Below, in pieces: positions 44,831-55,379 of a stretch of 64,000 nt of DNA; the stretch's first letter is position 1; each line of letters begins with the position of its first letter. A program made the translations under genes and the position numbers. The notes under the pieces are model-generated. The model made no database searches and was not told the origin of the DNA. It saw only the letters and a list, made by a program, of their open reading frames with translations. Source of the stretch: Uloborus plumipes (taxonomy: Eukaryota; Arthropoda; Arachnida; Araneae; Uloboridae); assembly GCA_038373865.1 (NCBI GenBank), contig JAXGGA010003393.1, positions 1-64,000 of the forward strand, in the 5' to 3' direction.

Positions 44831-45184
44831 ACAAGAACTTGTGGTTGAAAATTTTCGCTAATAAAATGTTTTCACTGAGGTTAGAGACTCTTATCTTCGA
44901 GAGTTATTTTTGGATTCTTTAGCATGGGCGGGGAGCGGTCGCAAATTTAAATTTTTGCGGTGGAGGGAAATTCCATTGCTCTTAGTTTTGGAATGTGTAT
45001 CCTTCGAGAAATCTATGCCGTTGAATTCATATTTGAAATTTTGTTTTTCAACCGTATTTGAAATGCAAGAACGTTTGCAAAATTTTTGCTCAGTTAATAT
45101 TTCTTGGGTCTGCCTATACATTTAATGTCGTCAATTGTGAGGTAAAAAGACTGTAGGTTTAAACGACTAAGTATTTCAACATTA

Positions 45185-45416
45185 TACCGTAAAGTCGGGT
45201 TACTTGGACCCTAGGGGGTTACTTGAGCCCATTACAGTAAAATGATAAAATCTAGGTTTGGTACTTACTAGTTGAAGACTTGCACGTAGTTCCTCGTTTC
45301 TCCGCAAGGTAGAAGCACTCTGCAATATCTAACGCTAGTACCAAACCCAGATTTTATCATTTTACTGTGGGCTCAAGTAACCTCCTTGTGGATCCAAGTA
45401 ACCCGACTTTACGGTA
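45185..45416. mobile_element. 232-bp hairpin MITE, CCGTAAAGTCGGGTTA ends
   Basis: Starts TACCGTAAAGTCGGGTTACT and ends with its complement. The arms also share GGTTACTTGAGCCCA-type blocks and GATAAAATCT.GGTTTGGTAC, so nearly the whole length folds back. TA on both sides. Its ends resemble those of the 22067 element. Confidence 0.88.
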
Positions 45417-46374
45417 CTGGATATTCCTAAGGAAACTGACTTTTTTGAAAATGACTTAATAGGAGATCAGCGACAAATATTTTATTTATTCTTGCAGATT
45501 AATAAGCATGCAAAGTCAGATTTTTGGGTGTTGCAACGCAGAGCCCATAGTTTCAAACATATTACCAGCCCTATTTTAATAATGTAACATACATGCAAGA
45601 ATTTTTCTCAAACCCATAAGAAATTTCTTGTTTGCTATGACTTCCCTCCCTAAAGAAAGTTCTGGTTGTTCTAATGGTGCCATGACTTATTTTTTAACTG
45701 CACAAAATAATGAATTCATCAGTTATATTATCTGTTTCATCATGTTTTAAACCAACGGGTTTCTGTAAAATTATTAGGAAATGATAGTTGAATTTAATTA
45801 TTTTCGTTGCTGTAAACTCAAAAGAAAATTGCATTTCATTATTTGGTAAAAAGCTAAATGGTTTTTAGATTTGAATACGCGAGTGCTTATAGTGCAACTA
45901 ACGACATAGTTTTAATACCTGGGCTCTTGTAGAGGATCATATTTCCAATAACATATATAACGCGAGTTTCTCATGTTATCGGACTACAACTTTTTTGCGT
46001 GACATTGACGAAATACTGATAAATGGTATTACTTTGTTTTGGTTCAAATCTTCATTTGCTAAGCTGTTTTTTGATGTAAATGGCACCTTTTTTTCATACA
46101 CAACATTTTTCCCCCACAACTATTCTCACGAAGTATACTACTTTTTTTGCACACCATATGGCCGGCTGACACGCAACAACACGATCACTTTACATGGAAA
46201 GCACACAAAAACATAGTCGGCAGCAATAAACGATACCTCAATTAGTTTACTTTTCGATATAAGAATGATATTCATGGTAAAAAAACAGAAAACAAGTGGA
46301 TATCAGTAACATTTATGAAGTTTAACGTCATTACGTTTTTGAGTTTCAATACTGAAAAGTCTGAAATACTGACA

Positions 46375-46570
46375 GTCAAAAGGATATTATCCTTTTGACT
46401 TATTCAGCTAAACTACGCATTTGAAATTAACATCGTTGCACGCTGTTTGATACGGCTCAAAACGCTTTTTATTATTCTTCCCTTATTATCTTACCTAACG
46501 CCCCTATTTTAGTAAGATCAGAGAAGACCTGACGTGTGCGTAAATGCGCGGAAGGTTTTACCTAGGAATT
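46375..46570. repeat. Dispersed repeat B, copy 3 (partial)
   Basis: Matches the 3' two thirds of the 39735 and 52371 copies: TTGAAATTAACATCGTTGCA, GTTTGATACGGCTCAAAA, TTTTAGTAAGATCAG, GTGCGTAAATGCGCGGAAGG. Confidence 0.85.
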
Positions 46571-46705
46571 TACTATACTCTCGTACTTTGTATTAATATA
46601 AACATTATTTAGTTTACATATCTATTAATGGGTATTTCTTTTATCCCTATTTTGAGTAGACATGCAAAAAATACATTTCACATGTTTGCACTTTAAAATG
46701 AAAAA

Positions 46706-46718
46706 CATGATCTTTATA
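46706..46718. repeat. Target-site duplication, left (retrozyme locus 2)
   Basis: CATGATCTTTATA, identical to 47131-47143. Confidence 0.88.
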
Positions 46719-46780
46719 TACAGCAATGAGTAACCGCCTCTAAGCAAAGGCTAAGGCAGAAACATGCAATACACCGAAAT

Positions 46781-46860
46781 TCGACCATTTCGATCCATGT
46801 ACAGCTGTTTCGAGCTTATTCTGCTCTCATCAGCATGGAATACGAAAGTAGTCGAGTTGG
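46781..46860 (-). ncRNA. Type I hammerhead ribozyme, locus 2, GUA cleavage triplet
   Basis: CTGATGA, stem II GAGC/GCTC, GAAA, stem III palindrome CAGCTG, cleavage triplet GUA instead of GUC (still a permitted NUH triplet), then CATGG pairing with CCATG. The outer stem I is weaker than in locus 1 (only about TCGAC/GTCGA). Confidence 0.75.
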
Positions 46861-47035
46861 AGGCAAAAATCCTCTCATATAGTAAAGAGAGCCAAAAAAA
46901 CTGGTAGCTAATGCAAAATTCTCTTATATAGCAAAGAGAGACAAAAAAACTGGTAGTTAATGTAAAATTAGAATACCATTTACAATAGCTACCAGTTTTT
47001 TTGGCTCTCTTGGCTATATAAGAGGATTTTTGCCT

Positions 47036-47120
47036 CCAACTCGGCTACTTTCGTATTCCATGCTGATGAGAGCAGAATAAGCTCGAAACAGCTGAACATG
47101 GATCGAAATGGTCGAGTTAG
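47036..47120 (+). ncRNA. Hammerhead motif, locus 2 inverted unit, probably dead
   Basis: The core CTGATGA, GAGC/GCTC, GAAA and CAGCTG are intact, but the cleavage-site triplet reads GAA. The invariant U before the cleaved base is lost, which should abolish self-cleavage. Confidence 0.75.
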
Positions 47121-47130
47121 CGGTGTGTTG

Positions 47131-47143
47131 CATGATCTTTATA
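47131..47143. repeat. Target-site duplication, right (retrozyme locus 2)
   Basis: CATGATCTTTATA, a perfect match to 46706-46718. Confidence 0.88.
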
Positions 47144-48540
47144 ATCCGTTTAATATTTTATTCTCTTTTCTTATAACAAGGGAACAGGAATTTGAAAAAA
47201 AAAAGATAAAAATGATTTTTAAAAAATATCTTGGAGCGATGTGAAAGAAATACAGGAGTAACGAAAAATGTCGCTAAAATCTTAAAACATCTGAATGAAT
47301 TTGGTCTATTTTAGTCATGTTTGTGTGTAACGAAAAAAAAAACAGTGGCGTAGCGAGACATTTCTCAAGGGGATATCCTATAAGCTAAGAAAAACAAAAT
47401 CTAGTACTTAGAATTCTATTTTTACTTTATATTCCATTTTTTTCTAGGAAATAAGTTAGTATGTCATTATTTCGGTTTTAATTTAGTATATTTATGAAGT
47501 ATTAAAACTTTCTTCTCGTAGAGAAAAATTTCTCAAGAGGGCTATTCACCAAGCTAAGAAAAACAAAATATAATGCTTTTAACTCTATTTTTACTTTATA
47601 ACTCTGAAGAAAATAGTTTAGTATTTCGGTTCTAAACTAGTATAGTTATGAAGTATTGAAAATTTAAGGATGAATATAGCACAGAGTTATTTGGTGGTTG
47701 AATAAAAGAAGTAAACTTGAAATTCTTTAATCTGAATTTCGTGTTTTAAATGCACAAATTATGATTAATTCAACCGTTTATTTCAAAACCAGTCATTTCA
47801 AAACCAGTCTTGAAATTCTTTGATCAGTTTTTGGAATTCCATGCTATTTGTTACAGCTCCTGCAGAATGTGTGTGCGTTTTTTTTTTATTATTTTTTTAT
47901 TTGCTGGGCATAGTATCAGCAATCAAATGCATAGAATTAGAGCTCTGTCTATCGAACTGTTTAAGAAGAAATTTGTTTTGTGATTATCTTTCGCTTCCTA
48001 CAAATCTACACATGTCTATCGCATTTTTCTGTCCCGATTCAGTTCAAATTGTGCCAGGGAATATATGACACTTGCAAGTGTCTTTAAATTAGCTCCAATT
48101 ATACTCCTATGAATTTCGTTAAAGTGATTCTTTCTTATATTAATAAACTTGTGCAAACATATTTTACATTTCCAGAGTATCACAGAAATTAACATTTTCC
48201 GTTCGAAGTTATGAAACTATGAAAACCTAGGTTAATAAACTTTAGTTCTTTGCTATGTTATAAATTATATATTTTCCATGGCTAAATTTTATACACATTT
48301 AAAACTTAAAATACTTGACAGCTGTGTGATTCATGAATTCAAAGTAGCATAAGTGTCTTCTAGAAATGAAAACTTCACTCAAGATTATCAATAATGGATA
48401 ATGCATTTTGAAAATCTAGTAAAATTAATATCCAGTTCTTGAATAACAGTATAAAAAAGGATGAAGAAAAATTGATTTTTCAGAAAGCAAATAGAAATTT
48501 AATTCGGACAGAGTATGTTTGTTTTTTTTTAGTTTGATTC
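47144..48540. other. 1.4 kb interval without gene
   Basis: AT-rich. A weak direct repeat is visible: AAGCTAAGAAAAACAAAAT at about 47382 and 47551, each followed by TTTTTACTTTATA. The ORF at 47820-48068 is unrecognised. Confidence 0.4.
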
Positions 48541-48542
48541 GT

Positions 48543-48706
48543 ATGTGTAAAAGATGATCTTGCTATATAGCATTGACGCTCCCGGAACCGATATTTAAGA
48601 TGCTAGCTATATCCTGATGTGTAATTCTTGGGTCTTCCCTCACTAAAAACCGCATTTTTTGAACATTTTCTTCAATAGTGCTCGGACGTCCGCTTCTGAC
48701 GCCATC
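48543..48706 (-). pseudogene. Mariner transposase fragment (helix-turn-helix)
   Basis: Minus-strand translation gives RSGRPSTIEENVQKM, then REDPRITHQDIASILNIGSG and SVNAI, a stop, then QDHLLHI. This is the second helix-turn-helix of mariner transposases (RSGRPS linker followed by an R.T..EIA..L.IS.GSV-like block). No terminal repeats were found around it. A TTAA MITE (48733) lies just upstream of the fragment. It is a short relic. Confidence 0.8.
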
Positions 48707-48732
48707 TTCTAATTATCTTTCCCCATGCTTAA

Positions 48733-48955
48733 CCCTACAGTGCATGATTTTTTTTCTTCGAAAGAACTATATATATTTTTAAATGTAATAAGAAGACATT
48801 GGAAAAGAGTTTTAAATGTTTTATTTTGAAGATAGATGGTTACATTTGCTTTAAAGATACCTAATACTTGCTTTTTATGCTTGAGTTGCCTTTTGCCTGG
48901 TCATAAGGAAAAATAGTCCATGTATCCAGTTGGCAACGCAATTGGCAGTGTAAGG
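48733..48955. mobile_element. piggyBac-like MITE, 223 bp
   Basis: TTAA at 48729-48732 and 48956-48959. Ends CCCTACAGTGC and, inverted, CCTTACACTGC. No coding capacity. Confidence 0.7.
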
Positions 48956-48977
48956 TTAAATTCGTTGAACTAGTTAA

Positions 48978-49140
48978 CCCTTTATGCCCCGACGGGACAT
49001 AGAAGTACCGATTATATTAATTTAGTATTGAATCCTAAATGGCTGGAATCATGCTGGTACTTGAAAGTACCACTCCTTGTACTTTGCTGAGAGGTCGACA
49101 GATGGTACCTGCGATCGGAAACAGATTTCCTAGGGGCTTT
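48978..49140. mobile_element. Possible piggyBac-like MITE, right end unclear
   Basis: TTAA at 48974-48977 followed by CCCTTTATGCCCC. A loosely complementary GGGGCTTTAAGG lies at 49134, but no second TTAA follows in the right place. The interior has a short palindrome GGTACTTGAAAGTACC. Confidence 0.35.
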
Positions 49141-49384
49141 AAGGCGTAGGGAGCCTTATACCCTACTGATTGTCAAAATTTGTCTGTGCGTTATATATGC
49201 TGTTTTATATTTTCCACTAAAAAAAATAAAAAAATATACAAAAAGTCATTGCTAAATTAATTTGACAAACAAAATGTTAAATACCGTAGCACGTAAAGGA
49301 GAAATACTCGTATATGGGGAGGCGGAAGATAGGCTTTGGAAACACTACGCAACAGTCAAATCTTTAAAAAAATTGTCAAAAATA

Positions 49385-49683
49385 TGTTGAGCCACAATAC
49401 TAAACCCTACGCACTTGCAAATTGAAGTGAAGTGAAGCGTACCATTGTATCGAGCAAATGACGTCATAACACCATATAAAATGTTCCACGTGCAGTTCAC
49501 TTGGTAGTTCACCTTGCAGTTCGGCTGTTGCTAGCCGCTTATGTCTCTAGTCATGTAGTTTTGTTTTAACTCGTGTTTTAACCTCATTTATGTCCTTACA
49601 GTTCACGTATTTTCAATAAATATGTTTTTATCATTCACCATCCTAGTCCACTGCCTCTGCTTCTTACACTTGGATACACTACA
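49385..49683 (+). repeat. Possible solo LTR
   Basis: TGTTGAGCCAC start, CATATAAAATG as a possible TATA element, CAATAAATATG as a possible polyadenylation signal about 135 bp later, and a CACTACA end. The order fits an LTR. No clear target duplication and no second copy here, so the call is tentative. Confidence 0.3.
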
Positions 49684-49689
49684 AAATCA

Positions 49690-50076
49690 TGGCTCGCCAA
49701 GCTTCTCTGTGCAACTCCATCGTCGGAATACGGGAGCGCTGTGTTCATAAGAAGGAAGACCCCACGTAAAAATTATACTGTTCATGTCATAACGTGTAGC
49801 TATCTGCCATAGATTAAAGAAGGTTGAAACTATAGATGGCCACTGAAAGTACATTTTTAACTCATATATTTCTATGATAGTCTAAAAACGTTTTAACCAC
49901 CTACGTATATGTGTCTGAGCTAAGTCGACTTTCACCTTAATGGAGCTTTGTAAAAAAAGGAAGCCGTATCGTTTCTTTAAATCGGTAGAGTAGAGTACGC
50001 AGGCTCGAATAACCTGGTGGTACAAAAAATCAACAAACCAATCAGTTGTTGTTATGCTCTAAAAGCCTCCTATAAA
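49690..50076. other. Interval without gene
   Basis: No supported feature. Confidence 0.4.
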
Positions 50077-50090
50077 CTAATAGTTTGCAT

Positions 50091-50324
50091 GCAATGAGTT
50101 ACCGCCCACAAGCCAGGGATAAGGCAGCCATACCATGGTTTGCGGATGTTCGCTGGTGATGGTAAATTTATTTTATCTACCAGTTTGAAGGCAATCTTGG
50201 CTACAACAAGAGGATATTTGCCTTCAGCTCGATCATTGGCTATTCCCGACTGAGGAGTTCAAAATAAGGAAGAAATCGGTCTCAGGATGTCAATGGTCGA
50301 GCTGTGAGTGTATTTGCTTCAGTT
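50091..50324 (+). mobile_element. Degenerate retrozyme-like element, locus 3
   Basis: Starts GCAATGAGTTACCGCCCACA and shows, in the order of locus 1, CTACCAGTTTGAAGGC, CAAGAGGATATTTGCC, a hammerhead-like core, and TCGAGCTG. Flanked by CTAATAGTTTGCAT (50077-50090) and CTAATGGTTTGCAT (50325-50338), a 14-bp duplication with one mismatch. Older than the other two copies. Confidence 0.65.
50225..50304 (+). ncRNA. Degenerate hammerhead-like motif, locus 3
   Basis: Outer stem I CAGCTCGATCATTG pairs with CAATGGTCGAGCTG; core CTGAGGA (50250-50256, allowed by CUGANGA); GAAA at 50272-50275; a GTC at 50289-50291. Stem II pairs poorly (GTTC with GGAA), stem III is not the usual short palindrome, and the stem next to the core does not close. 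Probably inactive. Confidence 0.45.
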
Positions 50325-50338
50325 CTAATGGTTTGCAT

Positions 50339-50624
50339 ATTTTAGTAGTAATTTAATAGCTAATTGGTTTAGTTTTTGTTTTGATTTCCAAAAACTGCGG
50401 CAACGACAACAAAGAAAAAATAACAGTTTCGATTAAAAAATGTGCTTTTACTCTCCTTTGGCAACCAGAAAAAAATCCTGCTTAGGATGTTTTGAACCGG
50501 ATAAAGTTGGGCAAAATTTATCTGTCGAATCCCTTGTCCAATTAAAGGGGCAAGTGGATAAAGGTGATAAAGTTTTGCATAGCAAATTCAGTGTATTAGC
50601 TTCAAAACCCCTATAAAAAGCTGC
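50339..50624. other. Interval without gene
   Basis: Contains a single end of the AAAGGGGCAAGTG MITE near 50538-50560 (AAAGGGGCAAGTGGATAAAG). Nothing else. Confidence 0.45.
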
Positions 50625-50628
50625 TTAA

Positions 50629-51173
50629 TCCTTTAACTGTCAAGTTTTTTTTCATGATTTGGCTGCACAAACTGTCAAATTTTTTATTGCAAAAATCAAA
50701 TGTTTAGTACAAAATAAAATATACTTAGTTGTTAAAAATTGATATTTTGAAGCACATGGGTAAAATATTTAAAGTTTTGTAGCACATTTGCTTGAGGCGG
50801 CTGCCACTCAACATGGCAGTTGTAAAGTTCGCTTTTAATGAAGCATTATTTTCTAAAAATGAAAAAATATTAATTATTTTCTAAAAAATAAATAAATGAA
50901 ATAAAATTAAATAAATAAAAATGAATACGCTTCAGTAATTCAGTCTTGTGTGGTATAACTGGAAACACTTTTCCGAGCACAAACCCGAGAAACAGTCGGG
51001 TTTGACAAAGAGATGAAGCCGAAATAAACGTCTCCCGATATATATTCGGGTATAACAATACGATGCACTCAAAAAAAAAATATATATATTTATACCCCGA
51101 GTAATACTCGGGCGTTACATTTTCGAACACCAGTGCTGTGCCCGAGATTATCTCGGGCATGACAGTTAAAAGG
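50629..51173. mobile_element. piggyBac-like MITE, 545 bp
   Basis: TTAA at 50625-50628 and a mutated TTGA at 51174-51177. Ends TCCTTTAACTGTCA and, inverted, CCTTTTAACTGTCA. The right half contains several CCCGAGTAATACTCGGG-like palindromes. Confidence 0.65.
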
Positions 51174-51293
51174 TTGAACCATGTAGGCATACTTGATCTG
51201 ATGCCTCTAAATCAAGTACAATAACTCTTCAGATGCTTTGCCGTCCAAAACTACAAGAAGCATTGTATTTATGTTACACAAATTAGTTCATTT

Positions 51294-51533
51294 AAAGGGG
51301 CAAGTGAATAAAGGTTATATGTGATATTTTTTTTCTAGAAAAAGCTTTTAAAAAAATGCTGTGTTATATTTTGTAAGGAATTTTTTCTCAATGGGTAAAA
51401 CATGGTCATATTCTTAGTCATCAACATTTCTGTGAATAAAGGGACTTGATACTAATGGACTTATCACCTTCGTCCATGGTAAAAAGCAAGTTTCAAAAAT
51501 TGTCACATATCACCCTTTTCCACTTGCCCTTTC
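51294..51533. mobile_element. MITE with AAAGGGGCAAGTG ends, 240 bp
   Basis: Inverted ends AAAGGGGCAAGTGAATAAAG (left) and GAAAGGGCAAGTGGAAAAGG (right, complement), continuing with ATATGTGA in both. No coding capacity. Confidence 0.75.
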
Positions 51534-51639
51534 AATTTTTTAAAACCATTTTTACAGAACACTTTTTAACTTTTCCACTTTTTCACTTAAAAAAAATAAA
51601 TAAATAAACAAAAAATAAAGATACCCGAACAATATGGAG

Positions 51640-52145
51640 TCATAAAAAAACTAACAACAGACGTCCGGAGTATGCTTTCTCCATAAAAAGGCATCCATTC
51701 GCTGCACCCCCATGTAACCAGTTGTTGTGATGCTCCAGAAGAGGCATCTCCCGCCAGAAATACATCTCTATCAGTTTGTGTCCTTCCCCCAAAACTCATT
51801 TCCTCGCTCCGAGGAATAGGTCCCATATTCTTCCTCCAGTACCATCACTCAAGAGTACCGCTGCATTGTACAGAAGCGGGGACTGAGCACTTTTATTACC
51901 TGTGAGAACATTAAGATAAGAGAGCGACGCGGCTCGAAAAGTGCGGGAACTTTTGGCGCGCTTTTGCACCTAGGACGCGCCGGCTGCAGAAATGAAATAG
52001 ATTTTTCAAAGGAACTATTTAACTCCTTCCGAGATAACTGGAGGAGTGAGGTACAGGTGGAGATGGTGCCTTTTCGGGCGAGAATACGTGTTGTCTCCGC
52101 ATTGATGTTGCTTTTTGGGGTGCATCGTTGGTATGAATATTACTT
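51640..52145. other. GC-richer block of unknown function
   Basis: Includes AAAAGTGCGGGAACTTTTGG and GCGCGCTTTTGCACCTAGGA. ORFs on both strands (51826-51587 minus, 51964-52149 plus) have no recognisable domain. No repeat copies in this window. Could be a regulatory region or exon; unproven. Confidence 0.28.
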
Positions 52146-52370
52146 TTGAATGAGAAAAAGTGTTTCCGTGCTTTTTATGTCGCTCATCAGAATTGAACTG
52201 GAAACGAGACGTCAGCTGTACTCTTTCTGATCAAGATTTTCAAAAGAATTGCATTATGAAGCTAACTTTTTTTTTTTTTACAGCGAAGTAGGCAATAAAT
52301 CGGCTTAAATCACTCTAGTGCGATGGGAAAAACGAAATAAATAATTTACTACTTAAAACAAACACTGCCC

Positions 52371-52665
52371 ATCCGTGAAAACCACGCCTAGCACTCGCTA
52401 ACCATTCCACTTAAAAATGGGTGATGGGTTATGAGTGGGAACTTTCCGAAGTTTTCAATTCAAAACTTGCATTTGCAGTCCTTTTAACACATTGAACTAA
52501 ACTGTATTTTAAACTAGCATCGTTCTACGTTGTTTGATACGGCTTAAAATGCTTCTTATTACTTTTCTCTTTATTGGTATATTACCTATCACCCCTATTT
52601 TAGTAAGATCAGGGAGTACCTGACGCATGTGTAAATACGCGGAAGGTTTTACCTAAGAAAATCAC
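52371..52665. repeat. Dispersed repeat B, copy 4
   Basis: Collinear with 39735-40021 over nearly the whole length, same strand sense, with scattered changes. Confidence 0.87.
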
Positions 52666-52669
52666 AGTA

Positions 52670-53430
52670 TTAATGTGTGACGGCTTCTTCCAGCAATGAA
52701 AGCTGTTATTCTATCTGGCATACTGTCAGCTTAACCCTTTCAAGTGCATGGCCATATGTGTCCAAATATTTTATTTTATATATTATCATGTACAAATAAT
52801 TTATAAATTAATTTTTTTCCATGTTATTGAGGCATCGAAATCTTAATGTTAGTTAAAAAAAAAAAGTACGGTAATTTGACTTCAAAAACATCGCAAATTA
52901 AATACATCTGCATTCATATTGCAAACCGTCTACTTTTATCTAACGTAAGATTGCTTTTTTACTTTTTGATTAAAGATTAAGTAATATCGTTACATATCTA
53001 AATATTTTTGAGTAAAAGAAGATAACAATTAAAATCTAAATATAACTATACTATTGAGTCTTCAATGGACTATCTGGACACATAAATCCCAATCATTTAC
53101 ACAAAAATGTACAATCTACTGCACTGCATTTCACAACACTTTACAAACTTGTGATTTACATTAAGAACTATATTTCTGTTTAACGTTTCTATTTAAAAAG
53201 TAACTGCTTCCAACCGCTCTTAGAGCTATTTATGGAAGTATCAGGCATGAATTTAAAAGTTTAGAAAGCGAGCTTCAGTGCGCACAGCAAAACCTCGTTA
53301 ATACTATTGAATCATTTCACAAAAAGCAACAAACTGGAATTTAAAACTACAAAATCTTGATGGCCACTGCTGAGTCAATCCAGAAATAAGCCGCAATGTG
53401 ATAGTTAATTCCGTTACCAGGAGCGTCCCG
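52670..53430. other. AT-rich interval, no gene seen
   Basis: TTAACCCTTTCAAGTGCATG at 52731 looks like a piggyBac-type left end, but no matching right end with TTAA was found. Nothing else supported. Confidence 0.4.
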
Positions 53431-53432
53431 AT

Positions 53433-53453
53433 GGGAGGTCACTGTGACCTCCC
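53433..53453. promoter_or_regulatory. Perfect palindrome with AGGTCA-CTG-TGACCT core
   Basis: A 21-bp perfect palindrome centred on T53443. Its core AGGTCACTGTGACCT is an inverted repeat of AGGTCA with a 3-bp spacer, the classical steroid-receptor (estrogen response element type) half-site arrangement. Function in this genome is unknown and the match may be chance. Confidence 0.35.
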
Positions 53454-55375
53454 AATAATTTAAGTATTCGGCTCATTTTGCTGACGATTTGGCAATTTAA
53501 AGGCAATTAGTCCGTGGGACAGTAAGCCATATCGTTTAGTTTGGAAGAAATAATTTTGGCACACGAGAAAACAACGGAAGTGTACGAAAAAAATGTTTAG
53601 TGTGAAGAATATTAAAAGTTCTGGAATAAAACGCTGCTCTCAAGTACAAAAAAGTGCCATTAAATAACGAACTATTTCACAAACGCGTAGGTAATTACAC
53701 CGAATTTTCTTCCGATGAACCAATAGGAGGCGCCGAAAACGTAAACAAACTTTCGATCGTAATACGCAGTGTTTATTTTATGTAGCTTCTCTAAGTGCAA
53801 GAGCAAAGCGTTGTGTATTAACTGTTTTGGTTTGTCATATGCAGAAATATTTGTTTTATTCTTCGAACTTTGTTACTAAAACGAATTTTTGTTCTAATAG
53901 AATGTCAAATTTAATAATAATTTGGCATCACAGCGTCGTTTTCTAACGTTTGGCAACAAATATTTACACCGTTATGTCTGAGTCATGTGCACTGCGTCGT
54001 TTGTGTTTTTTCGTTTGGTTTTTAAAATGCTATCGTGTTTTTCAACATACATCATTGGATCAAGATTCATTCTTATCACATTATTTTCTAAATATTCTCA
54101 AAAATGTGTTGAACTGTGCTGCGGAACTTACATCGCAGAAAGCAGAAGTATCAACTCCGTCACAGAACATCACAGTAATCACGGCATTTAAAACCGATTT
54201 GAATCAACTCAAGATATTTTCTGGAAACACGATCCTCTTTCATTCTTCTAAAAGTCTTGAAAAATGAGTATGTGCTACAAGTTTTATTATTTTCATATTT
54301 AATTTCGTTCACACAGGTTAGTATTCACTTACTTTTCAAACGATTTACTGCAAAAAGACCCCCGAGTAGAACTGAGTATAAACGGGGGCTAAGCACATTA
54401 CAATTCAAGCCAAAACTTTTCCCAAATATCAAAGAACCTGCTTCGAATAAATTTCCGAAATGATAACTAATATTTGAGAGCAAGCAGCTGCCATAGAGCA
54501 GAGGAATTGACTTGATTTTTCCCTCAAGGACTCAACATCCTATTTTGTGTTCATCGAGAAACCGTAACAAATGTATTTATCCTGTAGAAGATTTACAATG
54601 AACAGAAATTTACTTCTTTTAATATTTCCGTTTTTAATATTCAGTGTTAATAAAAACCTTTTCTATAGAATCTTATCATAAAACCTTACAGGAATAAAAC
54701 TAAGCATACATTTTTTGAGAAATTGTTGTTTTTCAAACTGTAATAATAATTTTGTTTTCAGCATCTTTTTTTAATAAGGTAGTATTTAGTTGTACTTTAT
54801 AAACACAGTTTTTCACATTTTCTGCCTTACAAACTGAATAGAAAATCAATGATCCATATTTCTGATATACAAGACGAGTTATCCAAAAAAAAAAAGAAAG
54901 AAAAATTGCACCAACCATGGGTTTATTGAAGCTATAGTTTATTGAAGCTATAGAAAAAAGTTTTCTGCGAAACTTTGTTTCATAATGAAGGAGCAACTGG
55001 TCAACTTTTTATTTCCGCGCGGTTTTTGTGATGCAACTATTAGAGTTAGTTTTTCTGAAAGGTATTTGCACCAGGAGCACGAATTTGGATGTTGTCACCC
55101 CCAAAAATAGTGCAGGGGGCTACTAAAGTTACAACAAATGGATTCGCTAAAATTCCCATATCTTCATTATTTCTTGATTTATAACCGGTTTTGAAACCTT
55201 AAAATGCTTAATACTACCTTATAAAAATTTGAGGCATAAAAGTCTCAATTCAAATTGTTGACACGTGTTTCTAAGCTATTAAGAGCTCTTTTTCAATGTA
55301 AAAGATGAGAGTTCATGAACGTAAAGTCTGCCGGCTAAGGATGTTTTTTTCATTGAATAGGGGCTCCTTTTAATT
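53454..55375. other. 1.9 kb interval without recognised gene
   Basis: Two overlapping ORFs (53950-54267, 105 codons; 53985-54191) have no recognisable domain, signal peptide or splice context I can defend. Sequence near 53700-53800 is less AT-rich. No repeat ends seen. Confidence 0.35.
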
Positions 55376-55379
55376 AATT

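Larger units (their letters stand above)
46719..47130. mobile_element. Retrozyme-like element, head-to-head copy
   Basis: A 412-bp insertion with a perfect 13-bp duplication. The left half carries a minus-strand hammerhead, a partly repeated CTGGTAGCTAATG segment follows, and the right half is inverted with a plus-strand hammerhead. The sequence is clearly related to locus 1 (GAGTAACCGCC, CTAAGGCAGAAACATGCA, GGAGGCAAAAATCCTC). It repeats the fold-back arrangement of locus 1 at a different target site. Confidence 0.87.

Noticed and set aside
53950..54267. 105-codon ORF as a gene
   Set aside because: No recognisable domain, and an overlapping ORF in another frame is similarly open; kept only as a note.
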